From Mycolicibacterium sp. ND9-15 (lineage in GTDB: Bacteria > Actinomycetota > Actinomycetes > Mycobacteriales > Mycobacteriaceae): a DNA stretch of 64,000 bases. Every line of letters begins with the position of its first letter. The first letter of the stretch is position 1. The stretch lies in the NCBI RefSeq assembly GCF_035918395.1, contig NZ_CP142362.1, positions 657,501 through 721,500 on the forward strand, read 5' to 3'. This document shows, in pieces, positions 53,634 to 64,000 of the stretch. The notes under the pieces were generated by a model. That model was not told the DNA's origin, did no database searches, and was given only the letters and a program-made list of their open reading frames with translations. A program made the translations under genes and the position numbers.

Positions 53634-56159
53634 TCAGCCCGCCTCGGGCACCGGTTTCGCGGCCGGCGGCGTAGGCAGCATCGCGTAGAGGTCGCGCTCG
53701 ATCTCTACGCGCATGGCGGAGCCGGCGGTGATGCCGAACAGGTCCACCACCGAGGAGCCCAGCGTGGTCACCTTCGCCCAGGCGATGTCGACGCCGTCGC
53801 GCTCGAAGACGGCGGTGAGCCGGGCCAGCAGGCCGGCGCGGTCGGTACTGCGGATCTGCACGACCAGTTCGCCGGCTCGGGCGCCCTCGGACCACAGCAC
53901 GCGCGGCGGGGCGGTGACCTGATTGATCGGGACGGCGGCCGCCACCTCACCCGCGCGAGCGGTGCCGTGTTGCGCGGCGTCGCGTTCGCGGCGATCAAGT
54001 GCCTCCTGCACGTCGAGTTCGCCGTCCAGGGCGAGGATGAACTGTTGCCGCAGCAGCTCAGCCGCCGGTGGCGACCCGAAATGCGGTGAGACGACGAACG
54101 TGTTGATCGCCGAGCCTTCGTGACCGTTGACCGAGGCCGAATGGACACGCAACGAATTCAGGGCAAGCACCCCGGCCGCCTTCGACAACAGCCCGCGTCG
54201 GTCCGGCGCGATGATCGTGACGTTGTAGATGTGCGGGCTGTCCGCGGGTGCCAGCTCCAAGTGCACACCCACCTCGGCGGCCAGTGATAGATAGCGTGGA
54301 TCAATGGGATCCGGTTGCGGCAGCGGCTCGCCGGCCATCACCTTGCTGCACCGGTGGACCAGATCGCCGATCAACGACGCCTTCCAGTCGCCCCAGACGC
54401 CGGGCCCGGTCGCCAGCGAGTCGGCTTCGGCCAGCACATGCAGCAGGTCCAACAGCACAAGGTCGCCGTCGAGGTCGTCGATCACCGTCGCAATCGTGTT
54501 GGGGTCCTGCAGGTCACGCCGCGTCGCGGTATGCGGCAGCAGGAGGTGGTGGCGCACGAGTTTGGACAACACCTCCACGTCCGAGGGCCACAGGCCCAGC
54601 CGGGTACCGATCTGGGTGGCCAGCTCGGAACCGATGACGCTGTGATCGCCGCCGCGTCCCTTGCCGATGTCATGGCACAGTGCGCCCAGTATGAGCAAAT
54701 CGGGGCGGGATACCCGGGTGGTGAAAGCACTTGCCCGCGAAACGGTTTCGACGAGATGCCGGTCCACGGTCCAGATGTGTACCACGTCGCGAGGAGGGAG
54801 GTCGCGGACCGCGCCCCACTCCGGAAACAGACGCCCCCACAGTCCGGTGCGGTCCAGCGCCTCGATCGTGGCGACCGCCGAGGGTCCTGCGCCGAGCAAC
54901 ACGAGCAGATCTTTGAGTGCCTGTCGCGGCCACGGTGTACGCAGCTCGGGGGCGGCTTCGGCGAGCCGGGCCAGCGTGGAAGCCGCCATGGGGAGTCCGG
55001 TGGTCGCCGACGCGGCGGCCACCCGCAGGATCAAACCCGGATCGCGCTCGGGGCGCGCGTCGCGCGCGAGGATCACCTCGCCGGCGAACTCGATGACGCC
55101 CTCGTCGAGGGGGCGACGAGCGGGGCGGCGCAGCGCCGCGAATCCGCGCCGGGGAAGCGCGTTGGCCGCGGTGCGCACACCGGCGTCGACGTAGAAGCTG
55201 ATGGTGCGCGCGGCGTCGGACAGCGTGCGGGCCAGATCGAATCGGTCCCCGATGTGCAGTGCCGCGCCGATCTCGTCGGCATGCTGGGCCAGCAGCAGGT
55301 CGCGCCCACGCCTGGCGACCCTGTGTAGCTCGGTCCGCACGTTGAGCAACGCCAGATGAGCCTCGCCCAGCGATCCCAGCGGCGATGCCAAGGTCCGGTT
55401 GGGGTAGACGTCGGCCAGCTGTGCGATCGCCAGCGCATTGAGCAGTTGCACGTCGCGCAGACCACCGCGGCCGCATTTGAGGTCCGGCTCGGCGCGGTGG
55501 GCGATCTCGCCGCTACGCTGCCAGCGCGCCCGGGTGTGTTCGACGAGTTCGTCGAAGCGCGAGGCGATTCCGGTGCGCCACTGCCGGCGGGCCCCTCCGA
55601 TCAGCAGCGTCGACAGATTTGCATCACCGGCAATGTGGCGCGCCTCCAGCATCGCCAGTCCCGCCGAGATGTCCTGACCAGCCACCTTCAGCGCCTCGGG
55701 CACCGTCCGCACGCTGTGGTCGATGCGAATGTTGGCGTCCCACAACGGGTACCACAACAGCTCCGCCACCTGCCCGACGACGTCTGACGCCATGTTGTCG
55801 TGCAACAACATCAGGTCGAGGTCGGAATACGGTACGAACTCGCCACGACCCAGGCCACCCGTCGCGATGATCGCGAATCCACTGGTAGGCGTGATGCCGA
55901 TCTCGGTAGCCTTTGTGTTGATCCAGAACTCGTGCAGATCCTGCAGCGCGTGCCGCAATGCGGCCGAATCCAGTTGGCGCGCACCGCCCCCCAACAACTG
56001 CTCACTCGCGGCGGCGAGGTCGGTCGCCGGCCGAGACGAGCCCGCCGCCGGGCCCACCCATCGAGCGTCGGCGGCCGTCTGCTCTCCCCCTGCCCTTCGG
56101 GCGGGCGGTACCCCCACGCGCAAGCGCTCGTCGGCGATCCTTCGTTCTTGCTCTGTCAT
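53634..56159 (-). CDS. glnD: PII uridylyl/adenylyltransferase
   Basis: 841 aa from the ATG at 56159 (GGAG nearby upstream). Nucleotidyltransferase motif [18 protein letters not shown] near residue 105. HD domain [17 protein letters not shown] removes the nucleotide. Two C-terminal ACT domains sense glutamine ([35 protein letters not shown]). In mycobacteria it adenylylates PII. Downstream of glnB and amt. Confidence 0.95.
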   Translation of the reverse strand: MTEQERRIADERLRVGVPPARRAGGEQTAADARWVGPAAGSSRPATDLAAASEQLLGGGARQLDSAALRHALQDLHEFWINTKATEIGITPTSGFAIIATGGLGRGEFVPYSDLDLMLLHDNMASDVVGQVAELLWYPLWDANIRIDHSVRTVPEALKVAGQDISAGLAMLEARHIAGDANLSTLLIGGARRQWRTGIASRFDELVEHTRARWQRSGEIAHRAEPDLKCGRGGLRDVQLLNALAIAQLADVYPNRTLASPLGSLGEAHLALLNVRTELHRVARRGRDLLLAQHADEIGAALHIGDRFDLARTLSDAARTISFYVDAGVRTAANALPRRGFAALRRPARRPLDEGVIEFAGEVILARDARPERDPGLILRVAAASATTGLPMAASTLARLAEAAPELRTPWPRQALKDLLVLLGAGPSAVATIEALDRTGLWGRLFPEWGAVRDLPPRDVVHIWTVDRHLVETVSRASAFTTRVSRPDLLILGALCHDIGKGRGGDHSVIGSELATQIGTRLGLWPSDVEVLSKLVRHHLLLPHTATRRDLQDPNTIATVIDDLDGDLVLLDLLHVLAEADSLATGPGVWGDWKASLIGDLVHRCSKVMAGEPLPQPDPIDPRYLSLAAEVGVHLELAPADSPHIYNVTIIAPDRRGLLSKAAGVLALNSLRVHSASVNGHEGSAINTFVVSPHFGSPPAAELLRQQFILALDGELDVQEALDRRERDAAQHGTARAGEVAAAVPINQVTAPPRVLWSEGARAGELVVQIRSTDRAGLLARLTAVFERDGVDIAWAKVTTLGSSVVDLFGITAGSAMRVEIERDLYAMLPTPPAAKPVPEAG

Positions 56160-56235
56160 CTCGTTCTCCCCGGCCTGTCGAGAACTGTTCACGCTTGTGA
56201 TCGGACGGAGACAAACTCTCAGGTCTTCAAGCGGC

Positions 56236-56607
<372 letters not shown>

Positions 56608-57972
56608 TCAGACGAGCTCGTAAGCGGTTTCAGCATGTTCGGTTTCATCGATGCCGGTGTCCTCGTCTTCCGCGGTAACGCGCCAGCCCAACGGCTTCAC
56701 GATAAAGGCAATGATCGTCGTCATGATGCCAGTGAAGATAACGGCCACCGAGGCGATCACGACCTGCACGACGAGTTGCTCGAAACCACCGCCGTAGAAC
56801 AGCCCGGTTTCGGTGGCCAGCAGGCCGATGCCGACCGTGCCCCACAGGCCCGCCACCAGGTGCACGCCGACCACGTCGAGCGAATCGTCGTAGCCGAGCT
56901 TGTACTTGAGGCCAACGGCGAGGGCGGACAGCGCACCGGCGACGCCGCCCAGGATCAGCGACCCGATCGGCGACAGCGAACCGCAGGCGGGGGTTATCGC
57001 AACGAGGCCGGCGACGACGCCGGATGCGGCGCCGACACTGGTCGCATGGCCGTCCCGGATGCGCTCCACCAGCAGCCAGCCGAGCATGGCGGCGGCGGTG
57101 GCGGCGGTGGTGTTGACCCAGACCTGGCCGGCGAGCATGTCGGCCGCTCCCTCGGATCCGACGTTGAAGCCGAACCAGCCGAACCACAGGATGGCGGCGC
57201 CCAGCATCACGAAAGGAATGTTGTGCGGCCGAAAGGCGATCTTGCCGAAGCCGGTCCGCTTGCCCAGCAGCAGCGCGAGAACCAGGGCGGCCATGCCGGC
57301 GTTGATGTGGACGACGGTGCCGCCCGCGAAGTCGATCGGAGACACGTTCGCGGTGCCTTCGTCGTTGACGCCGAACAGTCTGGCCGCGATGCCGTCCGCA
57401 GCACCGGACAGCAGTCCGCCGCCCCAAACCATATGGGCAAGTGGGAAATACACGAGCGTCGCCCAGAGGCCACCGAAAACCAGCCAAGTGCCGAACTTCA
57501 TTCGCTCGGCCACCGCGCCACTGATCAGCGCCACCGTGATCACCGCGAAGGTCAGCTGGAATCCCGCCCAGACGATCGCGGGAACCGAACCGAATCCGCC
57601 GAGAACGTAGAGGGTGGTCCCGTCCACCTCCATGGTCTCCAGTAGCGGGCTCAGCCCGAACAGCGCGAACGGGTTGTCGAAGACGCCGGCGATGTCGCTG
57701 TTGCCGGTATGGGCCGATGCAAACGACATCGAGTAACCCCACAGCACGTAGATGACGCTCACGACGCCGAGGGTCCCGAACGACATCATCATCATGTTCA
57801 GAACGGACTTCTGTCGCGACAGCCCACCGTAGAAGAACGCCAGGCCGGGCGTCATGAACAGAACCAGCGCCGCGGCGGTGAGCACCCATGCGGTGTCGCC
57901 TGAGCTCAACCCGTCCGGGCCGAACGGCGCGAACGCGTCATCGGGCAGTGCAAGGGGTAGGGCTGAAACCAC
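56608..57972 (-). CDS. amt: Ammonium transporter
   Basis: 454 aa from the GTG at 57972, which has AAGGAGG 9 bases upstream; a longer frame to 58080 is less likely. Eleven membrane helices; motif GLAFFYGGLSRQKSVLNMMM near the N-terminus, the pore His in FAGGTVVHINAGMAALVLA, and GLVAITPACGSLSP. It imports ammonium when nitrogen is low and is shut by PII. Start of the amt-glnB-glnD operon. Confidence 0.95.
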   Translation of the reverse strand: MVSALPLALPDDAFAPFGPDGLSSGDTAWVLTAAALVLFMTPGLAFFYGGLSRQKSVLNMMMMSFGTLGVVSVIYVLWGYSMSFASAHTGNSDIAGVFDNPFALFGLSPLLETMEVDGTTLYVLGGFGSVPAIVWAGFQLTFAVITVALISGAVAERMKFGTWLVFGGLWATLVYFPLAHMVWGGGLLSGAADGIAARLFGVNDEGTANVSPIDFAGGTVVHINAGMAALVLALLLGKRTGFGKIAFRPHNIPFVMLGAAILWFGWFGFNVGSEGAADMLAGQVWVNTTAATAAAMLGWLLVERIRDGHATSVGAASGVVAGLVAITPACGSLSPIGSLILGGVAGALSALAVGLKYKLGYDDSLDVVGVHLVAGLWGTVGIGLLATETGLFYGGGFEQLVVQVVIASVAVIFTGIMTTIIAFIVKPLGWRVTAEDEDTGIDETEHAETAYELV

Positions 57973-58037
57973 TTGTGTGAACCTCCTTGGGAAGTGGGCC
58001 GACAGCATCGGCCTCCCGAAGAGACTCTTTGGCTCGC

Positions 58038-58096
58038 GTTTCACCGGTGATTCTGTTCGGTTTCCACCAAGTGAACGCACACGCGAGAATCGTTAC
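58038..58096 (-). promoter_or_regulatory. Candidate GlnR-binding region before amt
   Basis: On the minus strand, GTAAC (58096-58092) is followed by TTCAC-n6-GAAAC (58075-58060) and another GAAAC at 58042-58038. These are pieces of the actinobacterial GlnR box (GTnAC-n6-GAAAC repeated), though spacing is off by a base. GlnR activates amt-glnB-glnD in mycobacteria. A perfect 10-base palindrome TCACCGGTGA is at 58041-58050. Confidence 0.4.
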
Positions 58097-58131
58097 GCTC
58101 GTGTTTCCGCGCGGCCGGTCGGCCAGATCGG

Positions 58132-59463
58132 CTACCCGAGCAGCGCGTCGACGAACGCCGCGGGCTCGAACGGCGCGAGATCGTCGGCGCCTTCGCCGAG
58201 CCCGACGAGTTTGACCGGCACCCCCAGTTCCTGCTGTACCCGGAAGACGATCCCGCCCTTGGCCGTGCCATCGAGCTTCGTCAGCACGACCCCAGTGATA
58301 TCGACGACCTCAGCGAACACCCTGGCCTGCGGCAGACCGTTCTGGCCGATCGTGGCGTCGAGCACCAACAGCACCTCGTCGACCTCGGCCCGGCGGCTGA
58401 CGACCCGCTTGACCTTGCCCAGTTCGTCCATCAGCCCGGTCTTGGTGTGCAACCGCCCGGCGGTGTCGATGACGATGACGTCGGCGCCGTCCTCGATGCC
58501 CTTGTCCACAGCGTCGAACGCCACCGAGGCGGGATCGGCGCCTTCGGCGCCACGCACCACATGCGCGCCCACCCGCGACGCCCAGGACTGCAGCTGATCG
58601 GCCGCGGCGGCGCGGAAGGTGTCGGCCGCGCCGAGCACCACGCGGCGACCGTCGGCGACGAGCACGCGAGCCAGCTTGCCCACGGTGGTCGTCTTACCGG
58701 TGCCGTTCACTCCGACGACCAACAGCACCGAAGGCTTGTCGGCGTGCGGCAGCGCCCTGATCGAGCGGTCCAGCTCGGGTCGCAGTTCGTCGATGAGAAC
58801 CTCGCGCAGCACGGCCCGGGCGTCGTCCTCGGTACGCACCCGGCTGCTGGCCATCCGCGAGCGCAGCGACTTGACCACCGACTCGGTCACCACGGGACCG
58901 AGGTCGGCGATCAGCAGCGTGTCCTCGACTTCCTCCCAGGACGACTCGTCGAGGTCGCCGCCGCCGAGCAGACCCAGCATGCTGCGGCCGAGCGTGTTCT
59001 GCGACTTGGCCAACCGTCCCCGCAGCCGCTCCAGCCGTCCCTCGGTGGGCGCGATCTCGTCGAACACGGGAGCAGGCTCCGCGACGGCCGAAGCGGGCTC
59101 GTCGATAACTGGAGCGGCCGGCTTCTCGGGCGCCGGAGACGCGGGCTCCTCGACCGGCGCCTCCGGCAACTGCACGTCCGCGATCGGGCGCTTCGGTGAG
59201 TCCCGCGGGATAGTGGCGTCATCACCGACCGCGGGCAGTCCGCTGGAGTCGATCCGTTCGACGGGCTCGGCCGGCGCGGACTGCGAGAACGTGATGCCCG
59301 ACGAGGCGGTATAGCCGCCCGAGCGGTCGATCGGGGTGGCCGTGTCGGTCTTCGACAAGCTGATTCGACGGCGCCGGTGACGCACCAGTCCGACGACTAG
59401 CGCGGTCAGGAGCAGAACGGCAATGACCGCGATCGCGATCCACATCCAGGCGGTTTCTGTCAC
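58132..59463 (-). CDS. ftsY: Signal recognition particle receptor
   Basis: 443 aa, GTG start. An N-terminal helix (WIAIAVIAVLLLTALVVGLV) anchors it in the membrane. An acidic/Pro-rich A region precedes the NG domain: GVNGTGKTTTVGKLARV, DTAGRLHTKTG and TKLDGTAKGGI. It receives Ffh-ribosome complexes at the membrane. Downstream of smc as in M. tuberculosis. Confidence 0.97.
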   Translation of the reverse strand: MTETAWMWIAIAVIAVLLLTALVVGLVRHRRRRISLSKTDTATPIDRSGGYTASSGITFSQSAPAEPVERIDSSGLPAVGDDATIPRDSPKRPIADVQLPEAPVEEPASPAPEKPAAPVIDEPASAVAEPAPVFDEIAPTEGRLERLRGRLAKSQNTLGRSMLGLLGGGDLDESSWEEVEDTLLIADLGPVVTESVVKSLRSRMASSRVRTEDDARAVLREVLIDELRPELDRSIRALPHADKPSVLLVVGVNGTGKTTTVGKLARVLVADGRRVVLGAADTFRAAAADQLQSWASRVGAHVVRGAEGADPASVAFDAVDKGIEDGADVIVIDTAGRLHTKTGLMDELGKVKRVVSRRAEVDEVLLVLDATIGQNGLPQARVFAEVVDITGVVLTKLDGTAKGGIVFRVQQELGVPVKLVGLGEGADDLAPFEPAAFVDALLG

Positions 59464-59573
59464 CGAGCCATTGTGTCAGGGCCGCCGGGCGGCGCCGGCC
59501 GCGCCTTCACTGGTTGATCGCACGCATCTCCTGCTGACAAACCACCACTTAGCGCGCAGCGGGCGACCTCAGC

Positions 59574-62500
59574 CTAGTTGGCGGCGCCGACCAGTTCCTG
59601 CCCCCGCATGCGCTGGCTGATCACCGCGGTGATGCCGTCGTCGCGCATGGTCACCCCGTACAGGGCGTCGGCGACCTCCATCGTCGGCTTCTGATGGGTG
59701 ATGACGATCAGCTGAGAGCGTTCGCGAAGCTGCTCGAACAGGCTGATCAGCCGACGCAGGTTCACGTCGTCCAGCGCCGCCTCGACCTCGTCCATGACGT
59801 AGAACGGCGACGGCCTGGCGCGGAAGATCGCCACCAGCATCGCGACCGCGGTCAACGACTTCTCCCCGCCGGAAAGCAGCGACAGCCGCTTGATCTTCTT
59901 GCCCGGCGGGCGGGCCTCGACCTCGATGCCGGTGGTGAGCATGTCGTTGGGATCGGTCAGCAGCAGCCTGCCCTCGCCGCCCGGGAAAAGCGTCGAAAAC
60001 ACCTGCGTGAACTCGCGTTCCACATCGGCGTACGCCTCGGTGAACACCTGCAGGATGCGGGCGTCGACGTCGTCGATCACGTCGAGCAGGTCCTTGCGCG
60101 CGCCCTTGACGTCCTCGAGCTGGGTGGACAGGAAGTTGTACCGCTCCTCGAGTGCGGCGAACTCCTCGAGCGCCAACGGATTGACCCGGCCCAGCTCGTT
60201 GAGCTCTCGCTCGGCCTTCTTGGCACGCCGTTCCTGAGTGGGCCGGTCGAACGGCATCGGGGCGGGCGCGGTGACTTGCTCGCCGCGCTCCCGCGCCTGC
60301 TCGAATTCGGCCATTTCCAATTCCGTCGGCGGCAAGGGCACCTCTGGCCCGTACTCGGCGATCAGTTCAGCGCTCGCCATGCCGAACTGCTCGAGGATGT
60401 GCTCTTCGAGCTGCTCGATTCGCAGTGCGGCTTGCGCTTTGGCGACCTCGTCCTTGTGCAGCGCTTCGGTGAGACCATTGACCTTGGCGGTGAGCTCGTT
60501 CACCTCCTCGCGCGTGTTGGCCAGCGCGGCGGCGCGATGCTGGCGTTCAGCGGCGACCTCGTCGCGACCGCGTGATGCCACCGCCACGGCAATGCTCAGC
60601 CGTTGCGCGACAAGGCGACCCGACTCCGCAACCGCAGCCGCCACCGCGGCGGCGTGCTGTCGCGCCTCGCGGGCGCGCAGCGCACGCAACCTGGCCTCAC
60701 GCTCGGCGGCCGCCATCCGACGCAGCGAATCCGCCTTTCCGCGAACGGCATTCGCACGCTCTTCAGCGGTACGCACCGCCAACCGGGCCTCCACTTCCAC
60801 GGCACGGGCCGCCTCAGCGGCAGCCGTCGTCTCCCGCCGGTTGACGGGTTCGGCCTCGAATGTCGGTTCCTGCTGCGCATTGTGCAGCCGCTGCTCGAGC
60901 CCCGCGAGCTCCTCGACGGTGCCTGAACGGTTGGTCTCCAACTCGTTTCGCTGGTGAATCAGCCGTTGCCATTCGTCGTCGGCGGCACGGGCCTCCTGAC
61001 CGAGGCGGCCCAACTGCTCATAGATCGCCGAGATCGCAGCGTCGGATTCGTTGAGCGCGGCGAGCGCCTGCTCCGCCGCGTCCTGACGGCTCGCCTGTTC
61101 GGTCAGTGCACCGGACAGCGCGGCCGACAACTCGCCGACCTGCCGCTCGGCTTCGGCAAGCTCGGCGCGGGCCTTCTCGACCTCCGAGGCGATCTCGAGC
61201 GTGCTGGGTTTGCGATCGGACCCCCCGCTGACCCAGCCCGCTCCCACGAGGTCGCCATCGGTCGTGACCGCGCGTAACTTCGGCTGCGAGGCAACCAGAT
61301 CCAGCGCGGCAGCGAGGTCCGCCACCACCACGACGCCCGACAGCATCGCCCGGATCGCGCCCCGAAGCCGCGGCGGTGCTTCGACCAACTCCACCGCCCA
61401 CGCTGCGCCGCGAGGCAACGACTCAAGTTGTGCCGCAACGTGATCCGGCCAATCGCTGAGCACGATAGCCGCCCGGCCGCCATCGGACTCCTTGAGCGCC
61501 GTCACCGCGGCGCGGGCGGCGCTCGGGCTTTCGGCGGCGACCGCGTCGGCAGCCGCGCCGAGCACCGCCGCGACGGCCACCTCGTAGCCGTCGCGCACCT
61601 TCAACAGGTTGGCGATCGAACCCAGAAGGCCTGTGCCGCCGCGGTTCTTCTGCAACCACGCAGCGCCGTCCTTACGGTCCAGACCGACCGAGAGGGCTTC
61701 GATGCGGGCGTGCAGCGAGGCGACCTGACGTTCGGCGCCGCGCTCGGCGGCCTGCAGTTCGGCGACACGTTCGTCAGCCAACCGCAGCGCGGCCACCGTC
61801 CGATCGTGGTGTTCGTCCAGGCCGACTTCGCCGGCGTCGAGTTCACCGACGCGGCTCTGCACAGTCTCGAAGTCGGCCTGGGTCTGCTGAGCACGGGCCG
61901 CAGCCTCATCGATGGTGCCGGTGAGCCGCGCGACGGTCTCGTCGATCGACTCCACGCGTGTGCGCATCGTGTCGACCTGGCCCGCGAGCCGGGCCAGGCC
62001 CTCGCGGCGGTCCGCCTCGGCGCGGGCGGCGGCGAGGTGGGCGCGTTCGGCTTCGGCGGCGATCCGCTCGCGTTCGGTGAGCTCGGCGCGCGCGGCCTCG
62101 AGCTTTCCACGCGATTCGGTCAGGTCGCTGAGCAGTTGGCGCTCCTGCTCGGCGACCTCGTCGGCCTGGGCTTCCAGGGCATCGGGGTCAGGGCCGGTCG
62201 ACGCGTCGGGCTCGGCATCGAGGTGCTGTGCGCGCTCGCTTGCGATGCGCACCGTCGCGCTGACGCGTTCGGCGAGCGCCGACAGCGCAAACCAGGTCTG
62301 CTGCGCGGCATCCGCGCGTTCGCTGAGGCTCTCGACTGCCGATTCATACGAGGACAGTTTTACGGTCTTGGCCTCCAACCGGGAGGCGATCTCGTCGTGT
62401 TCGCGGCGCAGCGTGGTCTCGGCCTGGTTGGTGTTCTCGAACTCGGCACGGCGTGTGACGAGGTCGTCGGCAGCCAGCCGGAGTCGGGCGTCGCGCAGGT

Positions 62501-63161
62501 CGGCCTGAATCGTCTGGGCGCGGCGCGCCATCTCGGCCTGCCGCCCGAGCGGCTTGAGCTGGCGGCGCAGTTCGGTGGTCAGGTCGGTCAGCCGGTTCAG
62601 GTTGGCCGACATCGCATCGAGCTTGCGGACCGCCTTTTCCTTGCGTTTGCGGTGTTTGAGGACGCCGGCGGCCTCCTCGATGAATGCGCGCCGGTCCTCG
62701 GGCCGCGACTCGAGAATCTCCGAGAGCTTGCCCTGCCCGACGATCACGTGCATCTCGCGGCCGATGCCGGAGTCGCTGAGCAGTTCTTGGACATCCATCA
62801 ACCGGCAGCTGCTGCCGTTGATCTCGTACTCGCTGCCGCCGTCGCGGAACATCCGCCGCGTGATCGACACTTCGGAGTACTCGATCGGCAGCGAGTTGTC
62901 GGAGTTGTCGATCGTGACCGTCACCTCCGCACGGCCCAGAGGCGGCCGTGATGACGTGCCGGCGAAGATGACGTCCTCCATCTTGCCGCCGCGCAGCGTC
63001 TTGGCGCCCTGCTCGCCCATCACCCAGGTGAGCGCGTCGACCACGTTCGACTTGCCCGAACCATTCGGGCCGACCACGCATGTGATGCCTGGCTCGAAGC
63101 GCAGAGTCGTCGGCGAAGCAAACGACTTGAAGCCCTTCAGGGTCAGACTCTTGAGGTGCAC
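59574..63161 (-). CDS. smc: Chromosome segregation ATPase SMC
   Basis: 1195 aa from the GTG at 63161 ([15 protein letters not shown]); 4 more codons are open upstream. Walker A is [20 protein letters not shown] near residue 33. Two long coiled coils flank the hinge (about residues 500-670). Signature [17 protein letters not shown] and Walker [17 protein letters not shown] near the C-terminus. It dimerises at the hinge and with ScpA/B folds and separates chromosomes. Confidence 0.97.
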   Translation of the reverse strand: MHLKSLTLKGFKSFASPTTLRFEPGITCVVGPNGSGKSNVVDALTWVMGEQGAKTLRGGKMEDVIFAGTSSRPPLGRAEVTVTIDNSDNSLPIEYSEVSITRRMFRDGGSEYEINGSSCRLMDVQELLSDSGIGREMHVIVGQGKLSEILESRPEDRRAFIEEAAGVLKHRKRKEKAVRKLDAMSANLNRLTDLTTELRRQLKPLGRQAEMARRAQTIQADLRDARLRLAADDLVTRRAEFENTNQAETTLRREHDEIASRLEAKTVKLSSYESAVESLSERADAAQQTWFALSALAERVSATVRIASERAQHLDAEPDASTGPDPDALEAQADEVAEQERQLLSDLTESRGKLEAARAELTERERIAAEAERAHLAAARAEADRREGLARLAGQVDTMRTRVESIDETVARLTGTIDEAAARAQQTQADFETVQSRVGELDAGEVGLDEHHDRTVAALRLADERVAELQAAERGAERQVASLHARIEALSVGLDRKDGAAWLQKNRGGTGLLGSIANLLKVRDGYEVAVAAVLGAAADAVAAESPSAARAAVTALKESDGGRAAIVLSDWPDHVAAQLESLPRGAAWAVELVEAPPRLRGAIRAMLSGVVVVADLAAALDLVASQPKLRAVTTDGDLVGAGWVSGGSDRKPSTLEIASEVEKARAELAEAERQVGELSAALSGALTEQASRQDAAEQALAALNESDAAISAIYEQLGRLGQEARAADDEWQRLIHQRNELETNRSGTVEELAGLEQRLHNAQQEPTFEAEPVNRRETTAAAEAARAVEVEARLAVRTAEERANAVRGKADSLRRMAAAEREARLRALRAREARQHAAAVAAAVAESGRLVAQRLSIAVAVASRGRDEVAAERQHRAAALANTREEVNELTAKVNGLTEALHKDEVAKAQAALRIEQLEEHILEQFGMASAELIAEYGPEVPLPPTELEMAEFEQARERGEQVTAPAPMPFDRPTQERRAKKAERELNELGRVNPLALEEFAALEERYNFLSTQLEDVKGARKDLLDVIDDVDARILQVFTEAYADVEREFTQVFSTLFPGGEGRLLLTDPNDMLTTGIEVEARPPGKKIKRLSLLSGGEKSLTAVAMLVAIFRARPSPFYVMDEVEAALDDVNLRRLISLFEQLRERSQLIVITHQKPTMEVADALYGVTMRDDGITAVISQRMRGQELVGAAN

Positions 63162-63187
63162 GACGTGCCACACTACCGCCGAGACGG

Positions 63188-63472
63188 CTATCGCTCGGTG
63201 AACCCTTGAAGCGAGTCGCGAGGTTCTGTGAAGTCGGCTACGACATCGTCGACCCGGCCCGGCGTGTCGCCGCTTTGCAGCAGGTCAAGTAGGCGCTGGC
63301 AGGCCTGCTTCGGCCCCTGGGCGACCACCTGGACGCGGCCGTCCGGCTTATTGGTCGCGAAGCCGGTCAGGCCCAGTTCGAGGGCGCGGGCGCGGGTCCA
63401 CCACCGGAACCCGACGCCCTGCGCGTGTCCGTGCACCCAAGCCGTCAGGCGCACCTCAGCTAACTCCTGCAT
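63188..63472 (-). CDS. acyP: Acylphosphatase
   Basis: 94 aa from the ATG at 63472 (GAGG 6 bases upstream); ATG at 63475 is the alternative. Conserved Arg and Asn in [13 protein letters not shown] and [17 protein letters not shown]. It hydrolyses acyl phosphates such as carbamoyl and 1,3-bisphosphoglycerate. The start lies inside the osmC-type gene's end, giving a 17-base overlap, so the two are coupled. Confidence 0.93.
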   Translation of the reverse strand: MQELAEVRLTAWVHGHAQGVGFRWWTRARALELGLTGFATNKPDGRVQVVAQGPKQACQRLLDLLQSGDTPGRVDDVVADFTEPRDSLQGFTER

Positions 63473-63872
63473 CATAAACCTCAAATGTCACTTTGGTCCC
63501 GGCCTTGAGGGTGCGGCCGACCGTGCAAACCTGGTCGATCGCACGCTTGACCACCGTGAGTACCCGCGAGAGTTCGTCCTCCGACAGTCCCGACAAGTCG
63601 AGTTCCATGTGCTCCTCGAGCAGCGGGTACCGTTCCTGTTCGCGATCGGCTGGACCGGAGACGCGGATCGTCGTGCGGTAGTCGTCGCCGAGCCTGCGTC
63701 GTAGCGGCGCATCACTGGCCATTCCGCTGCAAGCCGCCAGTGCGATCTTCATCAACTCGCCCGGCGTGAAGACGCCATCGACGTCCTCGCTGCCGACGAG
63801 CACCTCCGCGCCACGCGAGCTTCGCCCGATGTAGCGGCGCTCGCCGGTGCGCTCAACCCACAGTTCGGTCAT
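63456..63872 (-). CDS. OsmC-family protein (Rv2923c orthologue)
   Basis: 138 aa. OsmC/Ohr fold: [16 protein letters not shown] start region ([17 protein letters not shown]), then [15 protein letters not shown] with the peroxidatic-type Cys, and [21 protein letters not shown] second Cys is in [11 protein letters not shown], so organic hydroperoxide reduction is possible. Neighbours smc and acyP as in M. tuberculosis. Confidence 0.9.
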   Translation of the reverse strand: MTELWVERTGERRYIGRSSRGAEVLVGSEDVDGVFTPGELMKIALAACSGMASDAPLRRRLGDDYRTTIRVSGPADREQERYPLLEEHMELDLSGLSEDELSRVLTVVKRAIDQVCTVGRTLKAGTKVTFEVYDAGVS

Positions 63873-63884
63873 GCTTTCCTTTCC

Positions 63885-63944
63885 GCGAGGGTGCGTGTTT
63901 GTTCACAACACGCCGCGATCGAGGCGCATTTCGCGCACGCTCGC
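63885..63944. repeat. Imperfect intergenic palindrome, related to the one at 50834
   Basis: GCGAGGGTGCGTG (63885-63897) can pair with CGCGCACGCTCGC (63932-63944) with mismatches. The interior shares words with the hairpin at 50834-50897 (ACGCCGC, then GGCGCATTT versus GGCATTTTG). It lies 12 bases upstream of the osmC-type start, probably after the gene beyond the window edge. Confidence 0.5.
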
Positions 63945-64000
63945 CGCGCGCCAGCGTGCGGAAACTGCTGTAAATACGCGGCGTGTCGTCGACAGACTCG

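Overview
The window is high-GC actinobacterial DNA from a fast-growing Mycobacterium (Mycolicibacterium type). From about 41.3 kb to the end the gene order matches the M. tuberculosis core segment Rv2901c to Rv2923c: DUF2469, rnhB, lepB, rplS, lppW, trmD, rimM, a KH protein, rpsP, mgtE (an addition), an NTF2-like gene, dacB2, an amidohydrolase, ffh, glnD, glnB, amt, ftsY, smc, acyP and osmC. The left 41 kb is accessory DNA rich in lipid and redox enzymes. All assignments come from reading the sequence; no database search was run.

Region 1 (1-10.6 kb) starts with an iron(III)-type ABC transporter (permease tail, then ATPase) coupled to an unusual adenylation/carrier/membrane-acyltransferase fusion. 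Then come a TesB-type thioesterase and a class III CoA-transferase, a HAD phosphatase, a Rv0203-type hemophore-related protein, a small secreted protein, and a three-gene operon built around a DyP-type peroxidase.

Region 2 (10.6-32.8 kb) is a catabolic or biosynthetic island. On the left are an AveC-like membrane protein with a 39-residue membrane peptide, an IS110-family element and a TetR gene. A tightly overlapping eight-gene operon follows (reading from 22.7 kb down to 13.8 kb): a cytoplasmic periplasmic-binding-protein-like protein, AveC-like, SDR, ALDH, P450, SDR, P450 and a mycofactocin-type SDR. Next come a MoxR/NorQ-type AAA+ ATPase, a NorD-type VWA protein, an SDR, a nitroreductase, a decayed NTF2-like gene, a double-TetR (Mce3R-like) regulator, and an LLM oxidoreductase/DAPDH-like/P450 operon. 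Three gene remnants lie in or beside these operons.

Region 3 (32.8-40.7 kb) is a complete six-gene mce operon (A to F) plus a linked secreted protein. No yrbE permease genes lie next to it. A 560-bp AT-richer gap separates it from the conserved core.

The strongest new signal is a 15-bp sequence, ACC[A/T]AAN[A/T]T[C/T]TGTTC. It occurs in five intergenic regions in front of operons between 22.7 and 32.5 kb, with weaker copies before the double-TetR gene and before the mce operon. This suggests that the whole island, mce genes included, is one regulon, probably under the Mce3R-like protein. A second palindrome (AATAGT-N4-[A/G]CTATT) lies beside the other TetR gene and in front of the LLM operon.
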